A stretch of 64,000 nt of DNA from Lineus longissimus (lineage: Eukaryota > Nemertea > Pilidiophora > Heteronemertea > Lineidae). Both the position numbers and the translations under genes were made by a program. The stretch covers positions 11,789,501 through 11,853,500 of the forward strand of contig NC_088310.1 of NCBI RefSeq assembly GCF_910592395.1. Direction: 5' to 3'. How positions within the stretch are numbered: the first letter of the stretch is position 1; every line of letters starts with the position of its first letter. Positions 21,396-33,300 of the stretch are shown piece by piece. Below the pieces are notes generated by a model that was given only the letters and a program-made list of their open reading frames with translations, was not told where the DNA came from and did not search any database.

Positions 21396-23214
21396 AGTTG
21401 TTTAGATATTTGGATAGAAGTGACTTTGTGGTCCTGCTCTGCAATGTTTTGAATATGCGCCGTTCTCAATTATTGTTCGAGGCGGGCTGTATATATTATA
21501 CCCCATCCTTAGGAAATTAGGTGTTCGCTTATTAAACATTCCAACTGGTGGAACACAACTTTATTTTTTATATCGTTATGGTAACGTTTTTTCGTGGCGT
21601 ATCGGTCCTACACACAACCGCCACGGTAGAGATTCGTCTCATTTAAGTTCAAGGCACGAAACAAAATTCGTCCAAACAGAACGTCGCTAGCATCCGATTC
21701 AAGGAATTTCGTAATGCTGTAGCAGCGATATCCTGCTGACGGACAAAAAAAGTACTATTTTCTCCGCGGTCCACACTGTACTACATCTCGTACTATTTGG
21801 TACTTTTCTGGGCTCCGAATTTGTAGCCCCTGACTAAAATTTAAAATTGCATTTTTTTTTATGTATGAGAACACTTTTTTCACAGGTTTATGGTCTTTAT
21901 TGGTAATAAAGCTTCCAATATTATTCCAATCAAGGTTGACGACGAGATTTTGCTGGTATCAAACGATATTTATTGAACACGTTAAGTGGTGTTCGATGCA
22001 ATCACTTACCAACAATTTAAACAATATCGTCACAAATCAGACTGATTTTAGAATGGTGTAAAAACACAACGTTCTATCTATCACCTCTGTTGTACATTAC
22101 ATCTTGTGTCAGACAATAGCTTGTGATATTCTGAATTGAATGAGGTCTTGTCATGCGCCATTAAAAACTTTAGTTTCAGTTAATGGCCATGTATCAACAC
22201 CAACTATAGCTGGCACCACTTAATGATAATGTAATGTGCCATGAGTAATGCTGCTAGTCAATGGAATTGCTTTAACTAGAGACACCAGTAACTTTGAAAA
22301 TATTAAAATTATTTCGAAATAATTTTAGAGGAACTAGTATGAAACATCAAATGTATCATTGTTGGCACATGAAGGGTTAACATTGTATCTAAATTGGATA
22401 GATTTATGATCAAATAATATAATTCGGGTAAAAGAATAACAAAACTAGCATTTTCATGATTTATAACATGGTATATGGAGCTATTTATAGGGGCTACAAA
22501 TACCCCGAACCAACGGGCTACAAATACCCCGAGGGTACATTGGTTAGAAAAGTGTCTCTGAAATGACATCAAATGCCGCATACAACATTCTCTACACTCA
22601 ATACTGATCACCTGAACCAAGTTTCATATATATTAATGCTCTGCAAGTATGGACCTGTGGACCTGTAAAAAGTTCGATCCCGACTTTTTTGTGCATGTGT
22701 CTGGTTTGTTTTCTTCTTATAGCCAAAGCTCTTACATAACATGTTGCATAATCCAAAACTATTGACGTTGTGATACTCAAGAGTCACCTCTTTCATATCC
22801 ATGCTTTGGTTGGCTGAATAACTCCGCGGTTATCGCAATATGAATCAAAAACGTTGTCAGGGGCTACAATTTGACCGGGGTTACAAAATCCTATTTTACC
22901 TTATATGATAGATGAAAACAAATTTAAACGGCAATTGTGTCGTTGGAATTCGCGTAGGCTGCCCTTGTGCGTTCCGGACAGTGAGGTCAAGAGGATGCGT
23001 AACGCAAGGAGTGGTACTTTCTAAACGAATAATACCAATTTGTTCATGGCCCATTGATTGGATAATTATGAACTACGAGAGGCTTTAATTGAACACCTGC
23101 CAAAAAATTATGCAGTAACGTCCATTCTATGATCTTGCACGTGTTTCATAGACCTTCTAAATGGGAGGCTAAATGCTATAATCTTGAAGTTAACTGCCTT
23201 AAAGTTGAACTACA
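21396..23214. other. Intergenic, nothing firm
   Basis: AT-rich sequence. A short direct repeat (ggctacaaataccccga) occurs twice near 22,490-22,530. No frame shows a recognised domain or convincing splice sites. Confidence 0.5.
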
Positions 23215-24056
23215 TGAACAAAAACAGAAGTGTCAATGTTTAAAAAAAAGACCATCGCGCTGGGAGACCACCGCGCCCCAGCGCGGTGGCCGAGAGAAAT
23301 GCGCTTTCCAAAGCCCGAAACACCCTTCAGAAGTCAGCCAGAAACATGATAGTCTACGGCGAAACAGTGGCGCTGCCGTAAGTCTGTCAGCAGAACACCG
23401 GAAGTGCTGGATCATGAGTGTGGGTACACATACAATTACACGTAGACCATTCCAACCATGCTGACGGAATATCATGTACTTCCATTTTCGAATGTGTGCA
23501 CTAATGAGAACATGAAAGAAAAAATTATGGAAAACAAATGAAAAATATCACTCCCCGTCAACAAATAAACCTACACCGCTATTTGCGGGGAGGGCGTACA
23601 AGATAAAATGCTATACGCCGGCTCTCAGACCTCGGACGTGAAAAAAATCGATACTAGGCCTATAGTACAATACAAGCACGTGGACAATCGAAAGGGGCGA
23701 ATCTGTCCGAAAAAGTCCCTAAAAGTAGAAATGTTATATGTAAAAGCACGAGAACTACCAGAGAGAATATTCACCTAAACTCCATCATGGATTATCCGAT
23801 GAAAACGAGCGTAAATACAGAGAATGTCTGCTATTCCGTCCTGAAAGCCGCCTTAAAAGATTCCATAACGCCACGTTTTTCTTCCACGTAGGCCTACTCA
23901 CGACCTTCTTTGACCAACATGACGTAAGCGTGGTTTGAGGTTGATCAAATGTTATTCGCAATCCCCCATCTAGATAGCATTTTTTATTTTATTGTACGAA
24001 AATTCTATTGTTCATTTTGTTGTCTCCCAATACTGTCATCTCGCCTGTATCCAGAT
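23215..24056. repeat. Left arm of large inverted repeat
   Basis: This arm is the inverse complement of about 26,370-27,285, with scattered substitutions and small indels. Examples are catgacgtaagcgtggtttg here against caaaccacgc-type sequence near 26,680, and ccattccaaccatgctgacg against 27,155-27,175. It carries about 130 extra bases (about 23,255-23,390, GC-rich) that the other arm lacks. It could be the end of a large fold-back transposon or an inverted duplication. No transposase is visible. Confidence 0.75.
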
Positions 24057-24072
24057 TTTTGCTAACGCTAGT

Positions 24073-24540
24073 ATGCCTATTATCGCAATTGCTTAGCCCA
24101 TGTACGCTAATCTTGGGTGAGAACAAGAATAGGTCTTTGTCGGAGGTTGCAAATAAAAATTTGGCTCCACAATTTGTGTTGCCTCTATGAACGAGACAGG
24201 GGTGCATCCCTACAAGTAGAATGACCAAGAGCCTGAATAAACGGTACAATAATTGGGACATTCAGCTATTTTCGTTATCTCACACGGGGCTTCAGGGTTA
24301 TGTCGAAGGTATACCCCCACCCCAACCCCCCGGATTCACAACCCTTGTGACACAGATATTTGCTTGTCGGTAGGTCTAACAAGGGATCCCTGTCTCATTC
24401 CTGTCTCATCTTCATCCCTGTCTCATTCCTTAAAGCGACACAAACTGCGGAGCCGGGTTGTTGTTTGCAACCTCCGAAAAGGACATGTTCTTGTTCTCGC
24501 ACAAGATTAGAGTACATGGGCTAAGCAACTGCGATAATAA
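24073..24540. repeat. Local inverted repeat, about 140-bp arms
   Basis: The stretch from about 24,073 to 24,212 (tattatcgcaattgcttagc ... gaacgagacaggg) recurs as its inverse complement at about 24,404-24,540, around a spacer of about 190 bases. It is nested inside the larger inverted repeat. It is probably a fold-back miniature element; I see no coding sequence. Confidence 0.65.
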
Positions 24541-26369
24541 GCGCACAGCAGAAAAGCCGAAGGCCGAAGACTTTTCTCCGAAGCGCTACTGTAGTTGACC
24601 TGCATACGTATCTAATGTACACAATGTTTCTCATGTCCATGGATTCGATTCAAATGGCTTAAATTTGACTTAAAATGGCCGCCAAAAGAGATAAACGCGC
24701 GAATGAAGCAACTCGACTTTTCTGAGCTCCGAGAGAGAACCACATGAATATTCAAACTGTTTTTTAGTCAAAATTCTATTTCAGGGGTGTTGTGATTTTT
24801 GAGACTTTAGTAATAATATCCAAAAGACGCTTAAAATGGATATAATCCCGAATTGATGAAGCAAAAAACAGGCAGGCGTTTCGGGCAGAGACATGTATTC
24901 ATCCACCGGAGGAAGTGTATAGTCCGTACTGAACTGTGAAACTGTGGTAAATACATGACTGTGATGGGTGAAAGTGGATTTATTCTTCAATCTTTGGTGG
25001 ATTCTTAATCTACAGAGCCAGGCCATAACAGGGATATACTTTTTGATAATTATTTTAAGGAAATATTGTGTCACTGGCCAGTTTCGAATTTGTATTCTAA
25101 TAGGCCCATATCAGTCCGCGAGTGACGATTTGATGGCAATGCTGTACACAAATCAATTTTTCTCAGGCAATCGGTATTGGAATGTTTTGAATTTTTACCA
25201 TTATTTCGATAAAAGCCTCTTCAAAACACATATAAAATTTGGTGGGAATTAAAGCACCCTTGGTGAACTTTTTTCACCAACCTATATTCATTAAAATGTA
25301 CACAGAATGTACACGCTGGCTAATAGAGGTCTTTGGCCTAATAGAGGTATCTGGCCTTTCGAGGAAAAAAAGTTTATTTTGAGATTTCAATAAACGTTTT
25401 GAACGAATTCCACATCGGCCGTGGTGGGATCCGAAGACGTTTTTTATTGGGTACCATTGGTTTTGCAGACCTTCTGGTTTTTCCTAGAGAATAATCAATA
25501 TTCGCTAGCAGGCTTTTTATGTTCCGAGATATGAAGAGGGCTCTTTGTTCCTCAGGTTCTGTATTCATCAGTCTCAGGTTCCTCAAGAGTCAAGTGTCTT
25601 CCAGTCTTTTGGTCTTCAAAAACCTTTTCCAACCAAGTTTTTATGCAGTTACCATTCGGCAACATGTTGGTGGGGGAAAACCTGATCCCTGACCCCTTGA
25701 ATTGGTTGCCCAGGTACAACTTCATGCAATTGTCTCAAGGAAGCCACCAGTACCACCTCTTGGCAGTCTTGCCAGTATCATGCCAGTGAAAAGGAAAGGT
25801 AATGATGGTTGAGTGTTGGCGTTAGGGTACCATCAGAGGAGTGCCTCTTCCTCGCTCTGGGTTAAACGTGTCACAGGACTGCACCATCATGAAGGTTTGG
25901 GGGTTCCACTCGAGCGCCCCGGGGTAAGCAGCTCGGAAGGACTTATTGAGAGGTCAATAGGTGGTTTGAGGGGCCTTCCCCCAATGCACTGGCTAAAACA
26001 TGTCAGAAGGACGGGGTTGGGGGGAGGGGGGGGGGGGGCTCTCCATGTCGACAGTTGCGCGAGTTCAATAGAGCTTGCACTTTACATAAAAATCTGCCAG
26101 AGTGCCAGACTACGATAGTCCGGACACCTTTCAGGGGGAACATTTTCAATTTCTTTGCCGGCTATTATGATGATGGAGTTGAGTTACTGCTAAAGAGATA
26201 CACGGAGAAAACTGTCAATCATAACAAAAAATTGGCGGAAGGAACTATAGCAGGTTCCCAACTGGGGGTTCGGGGGATCCCCCCCCCCCCAGCCTAAAGG
26301 CGCTGCGCGCTTACTAGGGCACTGCACTGATGATATTAGGCATAATAGCGTTAATTAGCAAAAGACGGG
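24541..26369. other. Spacer of the large inverted repeat
   Basis: I recognise no gene. A small hairpin (gaaaagccgaaggccgaagacttttc region) lies near 24,551. Poly-G near 26,025-26,040 and poly-C near 26,280 are present. Open frames at 25,813-26,297 have no recognised domain and are probably chance. Confidence 0.45.
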
Positions 26370-27285
26370 ACACAGGCGCGATGACAGTATTGGGAGACAA
26401 AAAAATTAACAGGAGAATTTTCGTACCATAAAATAAAAAATACAATGAAGATGAGCGTATTCTTACGAAATACCTGTAACGAACGACGGTACACAGACGA
26501 GATGACAGTATTCAGGGGCAAATGTTGCAAAAAATGTCTATCTTTTCAAAAATAATGAGAAAATAGTATCAAGCGTATTCGAACTCTTGGCTTCTGATTT
26601 CTGAGCGCGACGTTCAAGCCGCAAGGCCAATCTGACTATCCACTAGATGAGGGATTGCGAATAACATTGATCAACCTCGAACCACGCTTACGTTGTTGAT
26701 CAAAGATGGCCGTGTGTAGGCCTACGAGGAAGAAAATCATGGCGTTACGGAATCTGGTGAGGAGGCTTTCAGGACGGAATATAGCAGGAGTTCTCTGTAT
26801 TTAAACTCCTTTTCATCGGATAATCCACGATGGGGTTTAGGTGAATATACTTTCTGTGAGTTCGTGTGATTTTACAGATCATATTTCCACTTTTAGGAAG
26901 GTTTTAGGATGTATTTGCCCCTTTCGATTGTCCACGTGTTCATATTGTACTAGGCCTAGTATCGATTTTTCGCCTCGAGGGTGTGAGAGTTGGCGTATCT
27001 AGTACGTCCTACCCGCAAATAGCGGTGTAGGTTGATTTGTCGATGTGGAAGGGATTTGTTTCTCATCTATTTTCCATAATTCTAACTTGTAACTATTTTC
27101 TTAAAGGTTCGTTTTCATCAGTGCACACACACGAACATGGATGTACATTGTATTCCGTCAGTATGGTTGGACATGGCCTACGTGTAATAGTATGTGTATC
27201 CACACTCATGATCCAGCACTTCCGGTGTCCTTGCGGTGGTCTTTTTTAAACATGGACGCTTCTGTTTTTGTTCAAGCAGTTCAGC
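26370..27285. repeat. Right arm of large inverted repeat
   Basis: Inverse complement of 23,215-24,056. It has about 220 extra bases (about 26,440-26,655) relative to the left arm, and these include a tRNA-like sequence. The order of matching blocks is preserved along the whole arm. Confidence 0.75.
26568..26655 (-). ncRNA. tRNA-like sequence, possible SINE head
   Basis: On the minus strand a box-A-like segment (CATCTAGTGGATAGTCAG) is followed after tRNA-like spacing by GAGTTCGAATACG, resembling box B. Neither box is perfect, and I do not see a clean cloverleaf acceptor stem. Because the left arm of the inverted repeat lacks this block, it may be a tRNA-derived SINE insertion. I do not call it a functional tRNA. 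Confidence 0.3.
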
Positions 27286-27977
27286 TTTAACTAATAGTGG
27301 CAACCAGCTAAGCTTAATAGTCTTATTGGTGTCAAGAACGGATAATTTCAATCAAACAGGCATGTAAAATCGGCGACGACCACAACTATAGCATCGAAGG
27401 ATACAAATGTATGTTGAGTCATCTTTTTGATGAGAAGGGGATTTCCAGGGACACATGAACGACGCAGTAAATAAGACACATATAAATGTCTACTGATCGA
27501 TATGTTATCAAAAAGTATCTCGGAAAAAAATGGATATTTGCAGCGGTCAGAAGAATAGACCCAACCATTACGACGGTCCTTGCTTTGTCCTTGGTGCACA
27601 GCCTTTTCGCAGCCACGGGAAACCTGACGGCCATGGCACGGCCTATGGACATGGCAACAAGATAAACCGGAATGCAGATTCTTAAATTGTTTTTTTTTCT
27701 AAATGATTATAACTTGTGATGACTATATATATGGTTATTCTTACCTATATTGATTCTAAACTTCTTTAATATTAGTACTGTCGACGTGGTGTGTCCGTGT
27801 CAACTTGTAGAAGAACGACGTTTGGGCTGGTACTAGTCACTATGACTAGTCTATGACCACACTAACCTTGCACTCTTAACCAAATGAGGAGTGAACAAGT
27901 CTTCACACAGATAAGTTTATCTCGAGGTGTAGCTCTTAACTAACACATACAACTGAGAACACAAATCCCAAATTCAG

Positions 27978-28120
27978 TGCAGTGCTATAACTTACACTTT
28001 CTAAATGGAGTTTGATACGGTGCAGCGCTATATCTTGCACAACTGATCGAGAAGACAAAATGCCAAAGTCATGTGCAGCGCTATAACATAGAATGAGTTC
28101 AGCGCTATAGCTTAACATCG
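27978..28120. repeat. Short AGCGCTATA repeat cluster
   Basis: Cores at about 27,980 (gtgcagtgctataactt), 28,020 (gtgcagcgctatatctt), 28,075 (gtgcagcgctataac) and 28,100 (tcagcgctatagctt) repeat at irregular spacing of 25-55 bases. AGCGCT is itself palindromic. Function unknown. Confidence 0.5.
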
Positions 28121-28751
28121 GAAGAAGGAGTTGAGTGCACATCACAGGTCGAGCTTTCCACACTTGGCTTGATCATCGCATTTGATATGTCCTTTGTTCA
28201 GTTTGAGATGTTGCATTCGTGTTGCGATGCTTCTTGCTTTTGCGGCCTTGATGTTCTGCCAGAACTAACTTGGGTTATCTTTCAAGTTGGCGCCCGCGCT
28301 TCTACAAGTTAGGTTCAGTTGACTCTGCACAGTTTGGTTCTCAGTTTTGGTCCCTCGAGGTTCATGTACCGTTGTGTATCTTTTATCTTTATATTTTCCT
28401 GATTGCCACGCTTTTTTGTGGGCATTCAATTTCCGGCAGATCAGTCGGCGCATGCTCGTATTCATTCAAGGGTGGGATGTCCTGACTGGAGTGATCTTCT
28501 CTGAAAAGCTGGATGTTATGTGAAAGCTGGCGGGCCAAATATACATTCCCCAGCAAAGCCAAAGTCGATCACCCGGGAATGTCCGTGATGAGCAGTTGTG
28601 CATTAGGATCATTTACTGGATAAACCCATACACCTAGTATGGATTTGAATATATACTTGCCAACCCCAATGCACAACTCAAAAGCGAGGCATTCTCTGCT
28701 GACACCGCAGGCTGCGCGCACTTCTGACGAAGTGTCCAGAGATCTGTATAA

Positions 28752-29085
28752 AATATATTCGGATGAAAAAGTCTGAACACGATTCAATCAAAGGCCTCCG
28801 CACTGTTTCGGTAAGCCTTTTATTCAAAACATGATAATGCAAAGATAGATTTACCAGAGTCTTTCAAATAAATTTGCAAGACTCCGGATTGAGAAACATA
28901 AGAATGTATTTTGAGACCAACCTGGCGATCAACCGAAGAAATTAGAGTGATGTGTTGGCGTAGATTATTTCCATAAATTGGTAAATTGATCTTTGCATTA
29001 CCATGTTTTAAACCTTACCGATACAGTTTCGGAAGCCAGTGCCAAGCGCTCGGCTCATGTCCACACTTCTTCGTCCGAATATACA
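28752..29085. repeat. Imperfect inverted repeat, about 105-bp arms
   Basis: Left arm 28,752-28,858 (tatattcggatgaaaaagtc ... caaagatagatttacc) pairs with right arm 28,975-29,085 (ggtaaattgatctttgcatt ... cttcgtccgaatata). The spacer is about 115 bases. It looks like a decayed fold-back or miniature element. Confidence 0.6.
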
Positions 29086-30088
29086 ATTGACTATTAAAAA
29101 CTCCGCGGTTCTGACCAAGAGCCGAGGCATCAGGTGCACTGCCGGCTGCAGTCATTGCAGACGACAATCTATGGGGATTACACAGTCACTAGGTTAATTA
29201 AAGAAGTCAATTTATTGACGTTACTTTAGACCATGTTATTGCCATAATCAATAGAAGGAGTATCTTTTCCCGTGCCAAACAAGAATCAATGTGGAAACCA
29301 GGAGATCGGGCATTTTATTTGACATAGCACCCACGTGGTTGAGGGGTATTTTATGTTATCAAAATAACTCTTGGCATAGGGTTTTCCATCCAGAAATAAC
29401 GTAACCATGAAAACTGGGTGGCTCAACAATATGGTGGTAAATAACAACGTCAACGGGTTTATATTAGCGCGGTGTATGTTTGGTACCGATTTGGATGTCG
29501 AATGGCTCATGCATGGACACAAGGTTCTTGTAGCTTGCTCTTACCAGCAGGGCAAACTTCGAACAACTCTAGTTCTTTCCTGCCTGTCGTGAATATGTCT
29601 CCAAATAAAACTGGAGGTGGACCTTGAAAGAGGCCTCCCTAGGCTGATAATGCCAATCGGTGATGAGACGACACCTTGAGACGACACGTATACAGAGGGT
29701 TCTCCAGACAGAGTCACAGCCAACAAGACGAACTTTTTTATGATGAGCGCTATATATCTAGCCTGCAGCTGGTTGTGAATTTGTCACCGATTCTGGCCAC
29801 TGCACTGTGATTTATCGAAACTTGGGAACGCTTTCAAATACATCAACCAATTCATGGACAAGCTATCATTAAAAGATTCGAAGTCGTATTATCCGTCTTT
29901 TACATGGAGCTATCGCTAGATAAGATAGCTGAAATTCAGTCTCAAAGCCTAATCGTACAGTCGGACACCTGAAAGGTACACTGCCCCTGTACTACAGATT
30001 AATTGATGTACAATTACAGAAAATGTTGGGGTTAGATAGGTGCAGTAAAACACTTTGAAACACATATTCGCACTGCGCAGTCAATACG

Positions 30089-30094
30089 TTTATT
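30089..30094 (-). terminator. Polyadenylation signal AATAAA
   Basis: On the minus strand AATAAA begins about 54 bases after the TAA stop of the phosphodiesterase last exon. Its position fits a short 3'UTR and supports that exon as terminal. Confidence 0.55.
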
Positions 30095-30147
30095 TGAAAG
30101 TGATTGTTACACTGATAAACAACGAAGAAATCGACATTTTACTAAAC

Positions 30148-30312
30148 TTAGTTTCCCATATTGAGCTGATTTAGTTCATTAGCGACGGTGATGACATTTT
30201 CATTGGTATCGGCTTGGTTGACGTAATCTGCCACCAGGAAGTTCACCGTCTGGCCCTGCTTCTTCCGTTCGTTGTAACAGTCCATGGCACTGGGCCTGAT
30301 GTACTGGTTACA
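30148..30312 (-). CDS. Probable last exon of the phosphodiesterase
   Basis: A strong acceptor (TTTCTGTTTCTATTTACTTCAG) precedes 54 codons and TAA. It encodes CNQYIRPSAMDCY and QTVNFLVADYVNQAD, matching the closing strand of PLC-like phosphodiesterases, and ends in LNQLNMGN. Phase 0 fits exon 4. About 75 bases around its acceptor are duplicated at 30,598-30,670. It could instead belong to a decayed paralogue. Confidence 0.6.
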   Translation of the reverse strand, partial: CNQYIRPSAMDCYNERKKQGQTVNFLVADYVNQADTNENVITVANELNQLNMGN

Positions 30313-33300
30313 CTGAAGTAAATAGAAACAGAAACATTCAAGCAAGGTACTCCTATCTATGTACAGCATGTCTGTGTTTATAATTGAATAAAAAACGAAC
30401 GATTTTGTTTGTTGGCGTCAGTGTCATTGGTATAAGGTCGCCTATACCGTATTTGGTGACAACACGATGCTGCAATACAAAATGTTCAACTTCCTATTAA
30501 TCATTCTTAATAAATGATCTTAAAGACCTATCTGCGACACGATCTCGCAGGACGTTACTACTGTGCGCCCCCAGCATCAGAAAATAATATTTTTAGGACA
30601 TGGCACTGGGCCTGATGTACCGGTTACATGCAACACTGAAGTAAATGAACAGAAACATTCAAGTTATGGGACATGATCTCGCCTACATTTACGTACGTGT
30701 GCTCCGAGCGTTAGTGCTGTTAGGTCTGTCTCATAACAGAACGTAAGGGACGGACGGGAACCAAAATCAACGTCCATGGACGCGTAGTAGGATTAATCTA
30801 ATAGGCCTTCACATGTCACGTGGAGTACGTTTGCGTTCCAAGTTCTGAATGGAGGCCGGCCATAAAACAATGATCTTTGCACTGAATAATTGCATTCAAT
30901 GGCAATAGACCGCCCATATGGGAAGGTTCATGTAATTTTCCTTTATTATGCGTCTAGCCTTATCCCTGTGGTGACATGATTAGACACGCATTGAAAATGG
31001 TCAATAAAATATCATTCCTTTGTCCGAAATTGAATTGATTATTGATAACATTTTATTGCCATGGTTTGTGTTGGCCAGCAGTCGCTTGGCCTCACGCTAC
31101 TTTCACCATGGAGAGAATTAGGATGTTTTTGTTCGCTGCTCCGCCGCCCATACCACCGCCACCAGTTTTGCTTACACCAGCATTTCATAATTTAGAAGTG
31201 CGTCCGCCTCCGTTGCCTCCAAGACTTGATGAAGTTCTCACCAATCAACCAAATGGTCCATACGGTGGTAACGACGTCTTTACCAGGATTAGAAACCACC
31301 AGATGGACTTTTGGTATCTATCAGGTGAGACAGTGGCCTCTTTCCAGCACCTCGTAGAGGACATTACGCCCCTTCTGGAAAACAGGCCAGGACGGTACCG
31401 AGATCATTTGCTGTCGGTGGAGAACCGTTTACTACTTTTTTTCTATTGGATCAAGAAATATCCGGACATTGTTGCGATGAGTGCAATGTTTGATATCAGC
31501 AAGCAATCTGTTTGCAGGGAACTTTATTTTATGACAGATGTTTTGTGGACTTATTTTCAAGACGGTATAACATGGCCGACCGATGAAGAGTGGGAACAAC
31601 TGCGGGGCAACTGGGATACTATTCCAGATGCTGTTGGGGCGATAGATGGAACGTTACACGCAATCGAGATCCCAAAGACTGAGGATCCCCACCTTATCAT
31701 AGTCATAACTTGTTACTGTTACTCAGCCACAGTCCAACAATGAACCGCTTTCTTTTGCATAGTAACTACTTAGATAAAAAAAGACACTCAATTTGGTTAA
31801 TACGAGCCAACCAGGCTTTTGTCAATAATTGACCGCTTGTCTATAACAAGGCCTATTCGGTAACATCGGTAACATCGATTTCCCTTCCTTGACAGTTAAC
31901 CAACGCACGTTGTCAAAAAGCTATTGTATGTATAGGTGGGCGTTCCTAATGTGCTTTGGTGACCACCAATCAGAAGAAGGACCTTACATATGTATTCATC
32001 ACAGCAGCGCAGCCCTGGTGGTAATGCTCGTGTAACCAATAGCATCAAAGCTAACAAGCATGGTACGTTGAATTAGGTACTTCTTCGGTTCCCGTCTGTC
32101 CCTAACGTTCTATAATGAGACAGACCTAGAAGGTCTGTCTCATAACAGAACGTTAGGGACGGACGGGAACCAAAATCAACGTCCATGGACGCGTAGTAGG
32201 ATTAATCTAATAGGCCTTCACATGTCACGTGGAGTACGTTTGCGTTCCAAGTTCTGAATGGAGGCTGGCCATGTAACAATGATCTTTGCACTGGATAATT
32301 GCATTCAATGGCAATAGACCGCCCATATGGGAAGGTTCATGTAATTTTCCTTTATTGTGCGTCTAGCCTTATCCCTGTGGTGACATGATTAGACACGCAT
32401 TGAAAATGGTCAATAAAATATCATTCCTTTGTCCGAAATTGAATTGATTATTGATAACATTTAATTGCCATGGTTTGTGTTGGCCAGCAGTCGCTTGGCC
32501 TCACGCTACTTTCACCATGGAGAGAATTAGGATGTTTTTGTTCGCTGCTCCGCCGCCCATACCACCGCCACCAGTTTTGCTTACACCAGCATTTCATGAT
32601 TTAGAAGTGCGTCCGCCTCCGTTGCCTCCAAGACTTGATGAAGTTCTCACCAATCAACCAAATGGGCCATACGGTGGAAACGACGGTTTACCAGGATTAG
32701 AAACCACCAGATGGACTTTTGGTATCTATCAGGTGAGACAGTGGCCTCTTTCCAGCACCTCGTAGAGGACATTACGCCCCTTCTGGAAAACAGGCCAGGA
32801 CGGTACCGAGATCATTATTGCTGTCGGTGGAGAACCGTTTACTACTTTTTTTCTATTGGATCAAGAAATATCCGGACATTGTTGCGATGAGTGCAATGTT
32901 TGATATCAGCAAGAATCTGTTTGCAGAGAACTTGATTTTATGACAGATGTTTTGTGGACTTATTTTCAAGACGGTATAACATGGCCGACCGATGAAGAGT
33001 GGGAACAACTGCGGGGCAACTTGGATACTATTCCAGATGCGGTTGGGGCGATAGACGGTACACGCAATCGAGATCCCAGAGAGTGAGGATCCCCCGCACC
33101 TGTACTACAGTGGCCATGTCCACAAATATTGTATCAGCACTCAGGTCATTATCGACAATCGTGGAATGAGTTGTACTCCCCTTGAATAATCGGTATATGG
33201 AAGTGGCCCCTTTGTTACTGTGCTACTGTTGTGTGGGGTGCGGGTGCGTTTGTGGAGGGAGGTATACGATACATGTACTAACTCAGCAATTTCTCTTGCA

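Larger units (their letters stand above)
27286..30088. other. Intergenic with small repeats
   Basis: No gene is recognised. Four copies of a GTGCAGCGCTATARCTT-like motif lie at about 27,978-28,120. An imperfect inverted repeat lies at 28,752-29,085. The remaining frames are short and unconvincing. Confidence 0.5.

Noticed and set aside
23255-23390. GC-rich block gcgcggtggccgagag as a tRNA-Leu/Ser start.
   Set aside because: No box B or anticodon arm follows at tRNA spacing.
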